The notes under the pieces: model-generated | The model's database searches: none | What the model saw: only the letters and a program-made list of their open reading frames with translations | Told to the model about the DNA's origin: nothing | Made by a program: the position numbers and the translations under genes | Assembly: GCA_947579605.1 (NCBI GenBank) | Contig: OX388329.1 | Location: 27,608,299 to 27,672,298, forward strand | Origin: Athripsodes cinereus | Lineage: Eukaryota; Arthropoda; Insecta; Trichoptera; Leptoceridae | Length of the DNA stretch: 64,000 nt | Direction: 5' to 3' | Shown here: positions 26,380 through 37,172 of the stretch, piece after piece | Numbering within the stretch: the first letter of the stretch is position 1 | How the letters are laid out: each line of letters opens with the position of its first letter

Positions 26380-26785
26380 ATAAATTTGATTTATTTTAAT
26401 ATTTATTAATTCTTAACTGCACATTGATTACAAATAATTACATAAAAGGTACATATTCAAGTTAAAAACAATCAATATACAGAGGGCGAGTTTATCGCAA
26501 AGGCGCGATCTCCGGTGATCTCAAGATGCACCGTTTTGTGCAAAAAAAAAACACCGCAAGAGCCCATTCAAGAATCATAACACCTCCTGAATAATAGGGT
26601 CTCTAACCCTGCCTTGAACACCTCCACACTCTCCAGAGTCCGCAAATCACAAGGAATTTTGTTCCACAGCAACGGACCAGCCACACCGAAGGCACGGTTA
26701 ACATATAAATAAATATTTGCATTTTGCAGAACAATCCGTAAGAGATATGTTCTTTGCAGGGGAAACAAGGGACAATTAGGCATTA
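26380..26785 (-). pseudogene. CR1-like LINE C-terminus with 3' hairpin end
   Basis: The coding part 26568-26783 reads MPNCPLFPLQRTYLLRIVLQ, then RAFGVAGPLLWNKIPCDLRT and VEVFKAGLETLLFRRCYDS. The 3' region contains the hairpin GAGTTTATCGC AAAGG CGCGATCTC (26487-26510, seen on plus). It then continues into the common tail to about 26380. Confidence 0.75.
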
Positions 26786-27217
26786 TTATTATACTTAAAG
26801 CAAACAGTGTTAATTTTCCTCCCTACTACCTGCTTCGTATTGAGGCATATTATACCTATTATTATGGTTAAATTTACTACCAACCACACACATACGTAGC
26901 CACGTATAACTAATCCAGAAGATATATATAGTAGGTACATACGTTAGTACAATATTGACGTCATACGACCAACTTCAGTACAGTTAGTTCGTCCATAGAA
27001 GTAATAGAAGGAACTTTGTATTAAGAAGCCACGAATTTCTCAAAAACAAATCTGATATTACTTTATTTTCTTTGCTTATTCTCCCGCTTTTTACTATAAT
27101 TCTTTTCGTTTATTTATAGCACAAAACAGGTACAATACACATAGAAAATAAAAAAATGGACAGCAAAAGAGACAATGCTACACCCCATTTAAGGCATACC
27201 TACACATTTTTTTTCAG

Positions 27218-27391
27218 GACGATTTGTGCCAAAAACAGTCATGTTATTGTATGGTCACAGAAAAGATAGGCTCCTTCAAGGCTCTCACCATTTCCGACAC
27301 CCCCCGAGTATCCAGAGCCTGGAACCTTAAGGCCCTTGTAGACAACACACAGAGAGCCCAACGTGGAGGGAGAGAGACATTACACTGTTAG
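27218..27391 (+). pseudogene. Coding-like stretch preceded by a good splice acceptor, unknown product
   Basis: A pyrimidine tract ending TTTTTTTTCAG (27207-27217) is followed by an open frame of 57 codons to a TAG at 27389. It contains MVTEKIGSFKALTISDTP and ends WNLKALVDNTQ...GGRETLHC. Composition is GC-rich relative to its flanks. It could be a 3' terminal exon on the plus strand or a remnant of a transposable-element protein; I do not recognise it. Confidence 0.35.
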
Positions 27392-27537
27392 ATGCTAACT
27401 ATAAAACGTCTTAAAAACACTTTCAACAAACGTACAAATGAATAATGTTGTCTTAGTACATAATAATAGTATAACAATTGGATAAATTGAGACAAACAAT
27501 TTTTGTTTTCTTTCTACTATACTACTATATTATACCC

Positions 27538-28115
27538 TCACGCCGTGTCCCAAGTGGGGTAGGCAGAGAGAACGGAACGCCAAACAGATCTATCTTTACA
27601 CACTTCCTTCGCTTCCTCCACATTCATACAGTTCCTCATACACGCACGTCGGTTCCTCTTACTCAACACGCGGCCGTCCTTGAGAATTTGATCCACGTGA
27701 TCAAGCCACGTGGTTCTCGGACGCCCGCGTTTCCTCACACCCTTTCTTTCAGATAAGTATATCCTCTTTGTCATTCTTTCCTCTTTCATTCGTTCCACAT
27801 GACCAAACCATCTCAATTTATTTACACGCATTCTGTCCACAACAGTCTTCTTGCATCCGCTCATTCTTCTAATATCCTCATTCTTCACTCTATCACGCAG
27901 CGTTTTACCAACCATTCTTCTCAACGATCGCATCTCTACTGCATTTATTCCACTTTCGTCCTTCTTCAACCACGTCCATGTCTCGCTTGCATACGTAAGT
28001 GACGGTACCAGAATGGTATTGTGCACCAGCATTTTAGCCATGTTCGACACATTGTCATTGCTGACAATGGGTCGAAGTGCACCGTTTACTCTAGCACACT
28101 TTCTTTCTATTATAG
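27538..28115 (-). pseudogene. LINE reverse transcriptase, C-terminal region (5'-truncated)
   Basis: The open frame runs from about 28115 (ERKCARVNGALRPIVS) to a TGA at 27538, about 190 codons. Recognisable blocks are MAKMLVHNTILVPSLTYA-SETWTW, the KLRWFGHVERM segment, RKRGRPRTTWLDHVDQI and the terminal SVWRSVLSAYPTWDTA. This order is the region after the polymerase domain of RTE-like non-LTR elements. The catalytic reverse transcriptase core and endonuclease are absent. A short TATAGTA-type repeat follows the stop as a 3' tail. A foldback element abuts the truncated 5' side. Confidence 0.85.
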
Positions 28116-28232
28116 ATTAAACAAGCACAATACAGACAGACGTCTTTCCACTTGCTATGTCATTATCAATCGTATATTCAAGTGGAAAGATGTTTCTCTA
28201 TTGTTTGTTTAATTTAAAGTAGAAAGAAACGC
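28098..28232. mobile_element. Small foldback element next to the LINE
   Basis: TTTCTTTCTATTATAGATTA...GTCTTTCCACTTG on the left is mirrored by CAAGTGGAAAGATG...TTTAATTTAAAGTAGAAAG on the right: imperfect arms of about 55 bp around a 25-bp loop. Confidence 0.65.
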
Positions 28233-28282
28233 TCGTTTAAATTTCCCAAAAAGAAATAACACTGCAACTATACATACTACAC

Positions 28283-28530
28283 CGTCACGGTGTATTCCAG
28301 AAGTAAGGAAGCCAGCAGACCAGCTGCATGTAAAAACATGCAAGCTGTCCTCTACATGCCAATAATTTTTTTGAGAAATTCAGAATAGGCGGCAAACCTC
28401 ATCGCTAAATTTAAGATGCAAAATATATTTATTCTTTCGAACACCTGCCTTTTACAGGACACTCGAAAGTTAAGGGAAAAGAGTGGGAGACCGATTCTTT
28501 GCTGGGTGCTGGGTGATGAGACACTCACCA
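28283..28530 (+). repeat. R1 repeat copy with 3' extension
   Basis: As at 26.2 kb, continuing with CACCTGCCTTTTACAGGACA and GGGAAAAGAGTGGGAGACC, an extension also present at 34.1, 44.4 and 51.8 kb. A long open frame crossing it is a shadow. Confidence 0.7.
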
Positions 28531-29174
28531 CATTCCCTTTCCTCCCTTATCACGTTCATTCCTTTAGGAGAGCACTTTGCCCCCTCACTTTTTTCTTTTT
28601 TGATGCAAACTTTTTCACTCGATCGTTTCCTTTGTTCAAAATTATTACATTTTTTTCCAATGTTTCTGAATATGATGAAATATTTTTTAGACATTTATTC
28701 CAGTTACTAATTTATTACAATGTTTATTTAAAAATATACACATTAATCCAACTTCACTGCCTAGTAATAATTAATATAATTTGTATTGTAGCTAATATGT
28801 TGATTTTTTGTTGAACTGTTTGTGATAAAATGAAATAACGTAGAATAAACTACACAAAAAAATAACATATGTACCTTATTAAAACTCGTAGAAACATGGA
28901 AAGAAAACAAGCCTCTTCTACCAGATTAGTTTGGCTATGTTTGTTTATTTTTATATTTGTCAATATTCTTGAGATACCTATATTTGTAAATAATACTTAA
29001 TATTGTTTCACTTGTTTTTAGAGCACATTTTTTCAATGAAATAAATAGTTTCCAACTAACTGTCTAAAAGAGCAAATCAAGTTTCACTTTTTTGTGTCAT
29101 TTTTGAACCGTTTCTGTAAACACTGCATTTGCAAGTTACTCGCATAATTATTTATTTATTCATTCATTCGTATC

Positions 29175-29280
29175 ATCACGCCATTTCCCACTAGTGGGGC
29201 AGCCAGTGGACCAATTGCACGTTAAAAATGCAGATTCTCCTCTTCATGTCAAAAGATAAATAAGAGACATTCAGGATATG
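29175..29280 (+). repeat. R1 repeat copy, 5' part
   Basis: CACTAGTGGGGCAGCCAGTG, ATTGCACGTTAAAAATGCAG and GAGACATTCAGGAT match the family; it ends where the CR1-like 3' end begins. Confidence 0.6.
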
Positions 29281-29289
29281 AGATATGTA

Positions 29290-29890
29290 TTTATTTTATT
29301 CTTCACCTTGTACCATTGGTAACATTATTTCAAACCAATAAAAAGTATCATAAAAATATCAGTTATTCAATAAGATGAGACCCTTCTTCTGTGACGATAA
29401 TTTGAATCCTAAACTTCGAAAAAGAATGATAAAAGCTTACATATGGTCAGCTCTATTCTACGGAAGTGAAACATGGACTCTGAAAGTAAACGTGATGAAT
29501 CGGTTAGAAGCATTCGAAAAGTGGATACACCGAAGAATGCTTCGTATACCTTGGATCGAAAAGGTCAGTAACATCGAAGTACTTAGGAGAGCCAGAGCCA
29601 ATAGAGAGCTGTTGTCGATTGTCAAAGTGAGGAAGGTCTCATATTTGGGTCACGTGCTGCGTGGAGAGAAGTACCGTCACCTCGAGACGGGGAGTTGGCA
29701 GAAAGCAGATGTCTTGGCTGCGCAACATTAGAGAGTGGACCGTAACGAGGACAGTGGGTGACCTGTTCAGGAGGTTTTCGCCGGAGTGATCGCCCACGTC
29801 GGGGGACCTGACATAGCACAGAAAGAAGAAGATTCAATGTACAGAGGTCGAGTTTATCGCTAGAATGCGATGTCTTTCAACTAACTCGGT
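29290..29890 (-). repeat. CR1-like LINE 3' end, split by a younger LINE
   Basis: The plus-strand halves TTCTTCACCTTGTACCATTG ... AAAAATATCAGTTATTCAAT (29299-29371) and ATTCAATGTACAGAGGTCGA ... TTATCGCTAGAATGCGATG (29832-29875) together match the uninterrupted copy at 58.8 kb. Confidence 0.8.
29372..29831 (+). mobile_element. 5'-truncated LINE inserted into a CR1-like 3' end, with 7-bp target duplication
   Basis: The insertion is flanked by ATTCAAT at 29365-29371 and 29832-29838. Joining the flanks recreates the intact repeat seen at 58.8 kb and 48.4 kb. The coding part (29375-29731) reads LRKRMIKAYIWSALFYGSET, then EAFEKWIHRRMLRIPWIEKV, KVSYLGHVLRG and, after a frameshift, MSWLRNIREWTV, typical of the post-polymerase region of an RTE-like LINE. 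It ends in an (AAG)-rich tail. Confidence 0.85.
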
Positions 29891-29999
29891 GATAAAACAA
29901 AAATCAAAGAAACTACATAAGAAATAAATATACAAAATTAAAATCAAAGAATGTACGTCTATTCTGAAGATGTCCAATGTCTTAATACGCGATGATTTA

Positions 30000-30590
30000 G
30001 GAATACCTCCCTTTTCTTACAGGACACACAAAAACTAACAGAAATTATTGGTACGCCTGTTCTTTACCGTGGACTCGGAATAATTATGTCAACAAGATAA
30101 CACATTCGATACGTGGAACGGCAAAGACATCAACTGTACCAGAATGAAATGATTCATTGATATATTATTATTATTATGCATTATTACTTCACTTCGATAC
30201 ACGAGACGAGACCATCTAAGAAAATCGCAAGTGCTCTTACTAGTTTTGCCGGGTAGGCAGTTTTGACATTAAAACGAGAGCGAAAGTGAACAACGCGATA
30301 CGAACCAACGACCATCAATAAATATATATACATATAATAATATTAATACCACCGATAGTTTGAACACCTACTTAATATATTGAACTTACTTCAGGTTTAT
30401 CACAATACTTGTTTTATATAAAAAAAATTATTAACTTTGATTTCTTTTTTTAATATCTTGACCAATTTTTTTTAACAATTTCGTACTTTATTTTATAATT
30501 TTAAACTGATTTATGTTACACTGTTAGTTAAACTCTCGTATTTTATTAGCCTTTTTTGTGTTTTCAACATTGTTTTGTGTCTTTATACTT
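30000..30590. other. Non-coding sequence
   Basis: GC-moderate to 30300, then very AT-rich; nothing recognisable. Confidence 0.45.
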
Positions 30591-30597
30591 ACTGTGA

Positions 30598-30895
30598 AAG
30601 GTGTACAAGGTTGTATTTGGGTTTATAACAAAAACCCAGATATATCTTTTTTTTGAAATACTTATTGCGCAATTCAACGATGAAGTACACAATCCATTCT
30701 GAATTTCTTATTTTTATTTTATAACTTTTTTTAAAAAATATATTTGTTTTTTTTTTTGTTAAACACCCAAATACAACCTTATACACCTTAAAAGCTTGTG
30801 TCGTGAAAGTGGAGTCTGCCGGCACCTGGTATCGAACCACGGACCACTTGTTCACGAGGGCGAGATTTTACCTCCAGGCAACCGACGAACTCTTG
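30598..30895 (-). repeat. tRNA-like SINE (family 2) with inverted repeat at its 3' side
   Basis: Minus strand: GAGTTCGTCGGTTGCCTGG, GTGGTTCGATACCAG (B box), GACTCCACTTTCACGACAC, AAGGTGTATAAGGTTGTAT. The GGTGTATAAGGTTGTATTTG segment recurs inverted at 30599-30618, making arms of about 24 bp some 145 bp apart. Confidence 0.6.
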
Positions 30896-31104
30896 TTTAA
30901 CTTCTTATTTTATTTATAAAATCCTGTTGTACTGCTAACTAAGCCACTTTCAATACTGAAATATTTTACTTACAATGATTTTTAGATCGGGACAAAAGAG
31001 GATCGAGTTTCACTGCATTTATGTGTTACATAAAGCATAGTGCTTGGGAAGAAAGAGAGTAGGCCCTTAAAATATACTAGGTATTATAAAATAGTTTTCT
31101 GTTC

Positions 31105-31362
31105 ATGGTGAACAATTTGCTTTCCAGGATAAGGTTACTATCCACTCTTAACGCTTTCAAGCGAGCCGTCAAGCAATACTTTCTCACCAAAACTTGGCAT
31201 CTGTTTCCTAGTTCCTATTCCTACCTATTATTCTTCCTTAAAGAACGTTTCAAGAAATCGGAAAAAAAACTCTCCCTCTATATATTGATTGCACTTAAAA
31301 TAATTGTATTTCTATGTCAAATAACTCGTAAATAATGTACAGTAAAGAATAAATAAATAAAT
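31105..31362 (+). pseudogene. LINE C-terminal fragment with AATA-repeat tail
   Basis: LLSTLNAFKRAVKQYFLTKT resembles the ...L..FK..L..YL end of CR1/Jockey LINEs. It is followed 150 bases later by AATAAATAAATAAATAA, a typical 3' tail. Confidence 0.55.
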
Positions 31363-31999
31363 AAAAAATCTGAATTCATCCACTCTTTCTCCCACCACTA
31401 AACACATGAAATTATTTTTGGAATCACGCACACATTCACATTTTTTCTTTATTGTGTAAACGTATGTATATTACAAGCATAATATCATAGGAGATCATTC
31501 AGAGCTACATTGTAAAAAGCACACTCAAATTTTACTCAAGTTTCAATATTGCACAGTTACATATCGATAATACACTTTTTTCACTTGTACACTACCGAAC
31601 AACATTGCGTAAACACTATACTATATGAGTGTCCATTTATTATCGTATCGAGTATTACATTTTATAATGTAATATTATTATGCATGTTTTTATTCTTATT
31701 GTGTGTATGCTCACTATGTAAGCATATGCATAATATAATAAGTATTATGTTACCGATTCAATAATGCAATACTTTCGCTGCGAAATCATCTCAGTCAATA
31801 TTAATAATGACCGGTTATCCCTTTCACACACTGACCGACTTACGCTGTCGCGTTTTTATTCTTATAATAACTACTCACTCCATATACGTATAGGTACAAC
31901 AGATTTAGCCACAAGGAATAATCAGTTAAGACAATGAGTTATAAAAAAAACGAAACATCGAACATAACAGTTAAGTTTTTGGGTCTCTATACATCTCAT
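31363..31999. other. AT-rich non-coding sequence
   Basis: Nothing supported. Confidence 0.5.
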
Positions 32000-32535
32000 G
32001 GGGTGTTCACATTTGGCGAATATCGCCAGGCGAATTTCAAAATATAACGCCAGGTGAAAAAACAAAATTCGCCGTACCCCCATTGATCGTCATACCTGTT
32101 CACACAGTCCACCGATTTAGAAACGATCTGTCAGATACGCTTTGATTTTGACACTGTTTTCAAAATGGCGTCGAGATGGAGATCGCGAAGTGTTTATTTT
32201 TAGTCGGAAATGTTATAGTAGAGGTTATAAGGCGCCTTTTAATTAAGGAAACAAACGCCACAAACCAACAACAAAGATAACAGCTGTCACGAAGCGGGAA
32301 ACATTATAAAATTTATAGGTTATAAAGTTTTTACCATAGATACGAACGCCGCGCACATCTTCGCATGCGCGAATCGTTCAATCGGCCGAAAATGTTGGAA
32401 GGTGGTCAACTCGAGACGATATCGTTTCTACTGGTTTTTATCGTTTCAGACTAGCTGTCATTTTGTTCACACGGTTCAAATGGCTGGCGATATTTTGGTG
32501 CCTGGTGATATTCGACAAAGTGAGAACACCACATC
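32000..32535. mobile_element. TIR element starting TGGGGTGTTCACA, copy 1
   Basis: The left end TGGGGTGTTCACATTTGGCG and right end GACAAAGTGAGAACACCACA are imperfect inverted repeats, followed inward by CGCCAGGCGAA-type sequence on both sides. TCA flanks both ends. The interior (GATAACAGCTGTCACGAAGC, CGAACGCCGCGCACATC) is unusually GC-rich but has no convincing reading frame. Confidence 0.7.
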
Positions 32536-32779
32536 AATGATTTTTCCCTTTTCTTCCTTCATACAATGCATGTATAACACAAAATTTGGATCTCTGTTTG
32601 CTGTTTGATCATTTGGTTTTCATAAATTTAAAAATATATTATTTTGTTAAAATTGACACTGTTGTGATTCCAAATGTTATGTATAAATATGTGTTTTGAC
32701 ATGTAATAGGTTTATGCTGTGAATTTTTGTAAAATAAAATAAAATATTTGTAATAGGTAATCTCTCCTAATAACTACAT

Positions 32780-32940
32780 TTCAGTAACATTCCTTTATCA
32801 AGAGTTTTTGTGTTTACGCTGTGGAAATCAGTTTCCCTGAAGATGCCTACAAGTATAGGCGAAAACGTTCGGTATCTAACCTAACAAAGTGGAGATTAAA
32901 CAGTGCTCAATGATATATTTTTATATTTTTTTTTAATAAA
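32780..32940 (+). mobile_element. Penelope-like 3' end remnant with hammerhead-like motif
   Basis: It contains CTGAAGA (32837-32843), a perfect 5-bp stem GCCTA/TAGGC around CAAGTA, then GAAAACGTTCGG, and downstream AACAGTGCTCAATGATAT. The same order and downstream AACAGTG occur in the GIY-YIG-associated copy near 59.7 kb. No coding part is present upstream. Confidence 0.55.
32837..32864 (+). ncRNA. Best-preserved hammerhead-like core in the window
   Basis: CTGAAGA fits the CUGANGA box exactly; it is followed by T, a 5-bp helix II with a 6-nt loop and GAAA. Helices I and III are not obvious, so cleavage activity is unproven. Confidence 0.45.
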
Positions 32941-33429
32941 ATTCCTTTATCAATTGATTTGTATTTCTGAATCGACAAAACAATCAGATTGGTCTACTCA
33001 ACTACAAATTCTATTTAAAACTAAGAGTTTATCATTAGTTATTCTCAGTCAGTAATAAAAATACATAATATATTATTTATCCATTACAGGATTCTTAGAG
33101 TCATGTAATATAAATTTCTACATTCATCAGTTAATAAACAATATTGTATATTATGTAAATTGCTGTGGATGGTAGGTATGTAGTAATTTTAAATTCCAAT
33201 GAAATTCAACCCCTCAATGGGATGTTTCATTTACATAAACTCCCTCGAGAAAATGTAATGATAATAATTGACATTCATTGGAAATGTCCTGAGCAACAAG
33301 TCACTATGAAAGTCATTCAAGCGAGAAAATAATAACATATGTATGTAACAATGATGATTCACAACAATTATGAGTTTTCCACTATGTTTTATTATATGTT
33401 ATAAATTATTAAAAATAAAACACTTATAT

Positions 33430-33640
33430 TCAATACATTCTACAAGGCTTTGAACAATATGGTACCTCAGTCACTTTCTGAGCTCTGTGTTCTCAAAACA
33501 CCTGCAAATAGACCTCTACACTCAGTTAAGACATCCACCAAGACGAAATCGATAGGGCAAACAAGTGCTGCTTCTATGATAGGGCTTTTGGCGTCGCAGG
33601 ACCGATTCCCCGAGCCGGCTTTCAAGAACTTATGAAATCA
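33430..33640 (+). pseudogene. CR1-like LINE C-terminal fragment, frameshifted
   Basis: Reads KALNNMVPQSLSELCVLKTP, then after a frameshift CFYDRAFGVAGPIPRAGFQE. This parallels the K.LN..(A/V)P.YLS.L and RAF.VAGP blocks of CR1/L2 LINEs. About 70 codons. Confidence 0.7.
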
Positions 33641-33739
33641 AATTTAATTAATTATTCAGTTGTTTGCTACTCTCGTATAGAGGTACATCGAAGTCTCACA
33701 TAGAGTTTAGTCAGAAGATTTCACACGGTGGTTTTGGTG

Positions 33740-34170
33740 GATGTTGGTTTAACCGACCAGCCCTTCAGGCTGCCCTCTATGGCGCCTCCGATGCGTACAA
33801 GATTTGAATTTCGAATAAATGGAAGTCCTCAAACTTCAATACAATCCGGATGGTCGGTGGGTTTCCTTCAATGTATCACACCATTTGGGATACTTCGTGA
33901 GGGTACAGATATCTACTACTGCTACTTTTATCCCATTATGGCATATCCTACATGCGGGGTAGCTAAAAGATCAGCCGCGTGTAATTAATATGCGAGTTTT
34001 CCTCTCCGTGCCAATAAAAAATAAGACATTCAGGTTGAGTGACTATAGCTTCATCGCTGAATTTAAGGCATAAAAGTCTTTTTTCTGAACAGCTGCTTTT
34101 TATAGGACACTCGAAAACTTACGGAAAAGAGTGAGAGACAAATTCTTTGCCGGATGCTCCACGGAATAGT
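33740..34170 (+). repeat. R1 repeat copy plus an adjoining shared segment
   Basis: The R1 core is at 33938-34165 (TGCGGGGTAGCTAAAAGATC, AAGACATTCAGGTTGAGTG, GGACACTCGAAAACTTACGG). Just upstream, TTTAACCGACCAGCCCTTC and AGGCTGCCC match the minus strand near 44355-44385. Confidence 0.6.
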
Positions 34171-34649
34171 AAAGATAAATATAATTTGGTAATTTTTGAT
34201 GATCACAATTTGTCCACAATCGGCTTTATAAAAACTTTGATCCTACAGGTTCGAGAACAGTGTTAATAAAACAAAAACAAAGCAAAACAAAACAAAACAA
34301 CAAAAAAAACTTCAAAATATTATTATACAATCATCACGGCTAGCGGTACTCCATTGTCAAAAATTCCTTCAAACAAACACACCCCTTAAAGAATGAGTGA
34401 ATTTATGTAGGTAAATATTTATGACTCAGTTTTAAAAAAAAATCCAAATTGCCATAAACAAAGACGTTTGGAAGAATAGGAAATATTTACAATCCCATAT
34501 TTCTTTTTCGACAGACTGTAACAGAAGCCGAAATTAAAAATAATTGGTCCGTTTACTAAGAAAGAAAAAAAGAAAGAGATATTTTTAGCATCTGAATTTT
34601 ATTGAGTGAAACAGTATAATAATATAATTACTACTACTTCTACTATCTA

Positions 34650-35020
34650 TCACGGTATGGCCTACAAGTAGGGTAGCCAGCAAACCAACTGAATATATTT
34701 ATGCCTATACACCATGACCCACACGGTTTTGTTGGTCAGATTTTAAAAATTAATTATATGCGATTGTTCATCGATTCCTTAGCTCCGAACGGCATGCATT
34801 GATCATGTTGGTCGTACAAGTGCATGCCACAGCTAATTGACCAACATGATCAATGCATGCCGTTCAGAGTTAAGAAATCGATGAACAATCGCAAAATAAT
34901 TTTTAAAATCTGACTTACAAAATATTACGATCAGGGTGTAAAGAGATAATTGTAGATTATCTTCTCCGTGCCAATAAAAAATAAGACATTCAGTATAGGT
35001 GGCACGCCTAATAGCTGAAA
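34650..35020 (+). repeat. R1 repeat copy interrupted by a foldback element
   Basis: AGTAGGGTAGCCAGCAAACC (34667) and CTTCTCCGTGCCAATAAAAA ... AAGACATTCAG (34960-34995) are the two halves; the foldback at 34735-34914 sits between. Confidence 0.6.
34735..34914. mobile_element. Foldback (palindromic) element
   Basis: Arms 34735-34813 and 34839-34914 are near-perfect inverted repeats (GTCAGATTTTAAAAATTAAT outward; GATCATGTTGGTC at the centre) around a 25-bp loop. It lies inside a copy of the GGGGTAGCCAGC repeat family. No coding content. Confidence 0.8.
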
Positions 35021-35412
35021 AAAAGACTTTTATAATAACAAAAAAAAACAATGAATATCCTTAGATAATAATATTATTAGTACGTTTTTCTAACATAAAA
35101 TTACAAGGAAATTGAACTGCGTTGCCAGCCTAATGAGTCTATGGTCGTGATGACCAATCTATGAAGACTGTGAATGCGCGAAAACATAGAAAACAAATTC
35201 TACGCACGTAAATTTATCTGTAGTGGTAAATTTATGTCAATATGATATTGAATTGCTAGAACATTATTACTCCCTATTCAGCATTTATGATTTTGCTATA
35301 TTTATTACCCCGTTACATTCAGAATAAGAAACCGTTACTATTATCTTGAAAAGTATTGTTTACTATGTGACAAAGGAAACAAAAAAGGGATTGTTAAGAA
35401 AGACATATATTA

Positions 35413-35816
35413 TGGGGTGTTCACATTTGGCGAATTTTAAAATACTACGCCAGGCGAAAAAACAAAAATCGCCGTACGCCCATTGTCGTCACACCTGTTC
35501 ACACAGTCCACCCCCACCGATATAGAAACGATCTGTCAGATTCGCTTTGATTTTGACATTGTTTTCAAAATGGCGGGCGTCGAGATGGAGATCGCAAAGT
35601 GTTTATTTTTAGTCGAAAATGTTAAAGTGGAGGTTAAAGGTGCCTCTTAATTAAGGTAACAAACGCCACAAACCAACAACAAAGATAACAGCTGTCACGA
35701 AGCGGGAAACATAAAATTTATAGATTATAAAGTTTTTACCATAGATACGAACGCCGCGCACATCTGCGCATGCGCAAATCGTTCAATCGGCCGAAAAAGT
35801 TGGAAGGTGGTGTTAT
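35413..35816. mobile_element. Copy 2 of the TGGGGTGTTCACA element, lacking the right end
   Basis: Parallel to copy 1 from TGGGGTGTTCACATTTGGCG through GTTGGAAGGTGG with about 90% identity by eye. It then stops and lacks the last 115 bp and right TIR. Same orientation as copy 1. Confidence 0.75.
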
Positions 35817-35894
35817 GTCCAGTTCCATAATTCAACAATTAGAAATGTATTATACTCGAGAAATCACCATTTTTGTAATTTAGCTTTATATTAA

Positions 35895-35945
35895 ACCGTT
35901 TTCTCTACCTACTCCACTTGTGACACGGTGTGAGGATATAGTAAA
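35895..35945 (+). pseudogene. Short LINE 3' end fragment
   Basis: CCGTTTTCTCTACCTACTCC... resembles the terminal 50 bp of the 27.5-kb LINE, ending GTGTGAGGATATAGTA like its 3' tail. Confidence 0.5.
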
Positions 35946-35949
35946 TCAG

Positions 35950-37035
35950 TAATATTTATTTATTTATTAATTTATTCATTCTTTACTGAAAATTGATAAC
36001 AATACATAAAATTTTATAGAAAACTGCAATAAAATAATATATTATAAACACACAAAGTAAGGTTAAAGTGTGATTCAGTCTGCCTTGGTACGGGCTCATG
36101 CCCAGTTAAGTAGATTTATATAACATTTTATGTTTTTAATAAATGAATGAATGAACGAATAAATAAATAAATACAGAAGGCGAGTTTATCGCAGAGGCGC
36201 GATCTCTTCCAACTAATCCAAAGAAGAATAATATAGAACATAATGTAATATTTTTAAAATAAACAAATAATATTGGTAAGTAGTATGCATAGGTAGATAT
36301 TGCGGCGAGTTATCATAATATATTCTGGTTATTAATTTTCTACATGATAAGGTTTTCAAATGGTTTTATCGCGGCCACGCTCCTCCGAGCAGAAAGTCAC
36401 ATCGAGTAGACTAACTAAAGTGTGATCGAATTAAAATATCGGCAACGAGAATCACAAACGCCGCCAAATATAATTTGTTGACTCAATCAATACTTACTAG
36501 AAATAGACATCTCAGAAATTAAATAATCAAAAACATTAAGGATTGATGAAACACGTTTCAAAATATATGCTCAGTTTGTGGAATGAATGAAATAACTTTG
36601 GATCCTTTTTCTACTAATGGTTGTTTTGAGCAATGATGCAGGGATGTTCTATATATTATATTAAGTAAAAATTAAAACAATTATCATCTTAAGTTACATT
36701 TATTGTAATACCTTAAATATTTAGGATACAATATGTATCCATGCCAAGAATGTAAAACATAATACAATTTTCAATAATAATTTATAAAATAAAAAGTTTT
36801 TAGGTCCCTTCTGAATGAATATCTTAAGATCTGCAGCCTGCCTAAGCTCAAGAAGCAATCCATTTCAGGGAAAAGGCTTTTACCCCTTAAACTGTTAAAT
36901 TTTTCCTCTGTAGTGCTACCAACTCCAAAGAAACATTCTTAGCAGATCTCAAGATCTACCTATTATTATTATTATTATTAATTTTCTAACGAAATTTTAC
37001 AACAATTTGTACTGAGCTACCAATCCAGTTGAGCA
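35950..37035. other. AT-rich sequence with repeat debris
   Basis: Outside the CR1-like end at 36150-36225 it holds ATTTATTTATTT (35956) and (TTA)n (36960) runs. No gene. Confidence 0.45.
36150..36225 (-). repeat. CR1-like LINE 3' hairpin end
   Basis: Plus strand: an AATAAATAAATAAAT run, then ACAGAAGGCGAGTTTATCGC AGAGG CGCGATCTCTTCCAAC. The hairpin is intact. Confidence 0.65.
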
Positions 37036-37039
37036 ACAA

Positions 37040-37140
37040 AAATTATATTATAGTACTCTTGAGAATGCCCATTGAAGTGGGCGAAAACATTAGAGTTTAA
37101 ATAAATATAGTGAAAATATAACAGTGTTTTAATTATTTTA
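37040..37140 (+). mobile_element. Penelope-like 3' end remnant
   Basis: CTTGAGAAT (37058-37066), a perfect stem GCCCA/TGGGC with loop TTGAAG, then GAAAACATTAGAG and downstream AACAGTGTTTTAAT. It has the same layout as the copies at 32.8 kb and 59.7 kb, with a degenerate first box. Confidence 0.5.
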
Positions 37141-37172
37141 AATTATATAATATTATATATGTTTAATGTGGA

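Noticed and set aside
28416..28814. 132-codon plus-strand open frame
   Set aside because: It starts inside an R1 repeat and continues into T-rich sequence; no motif.
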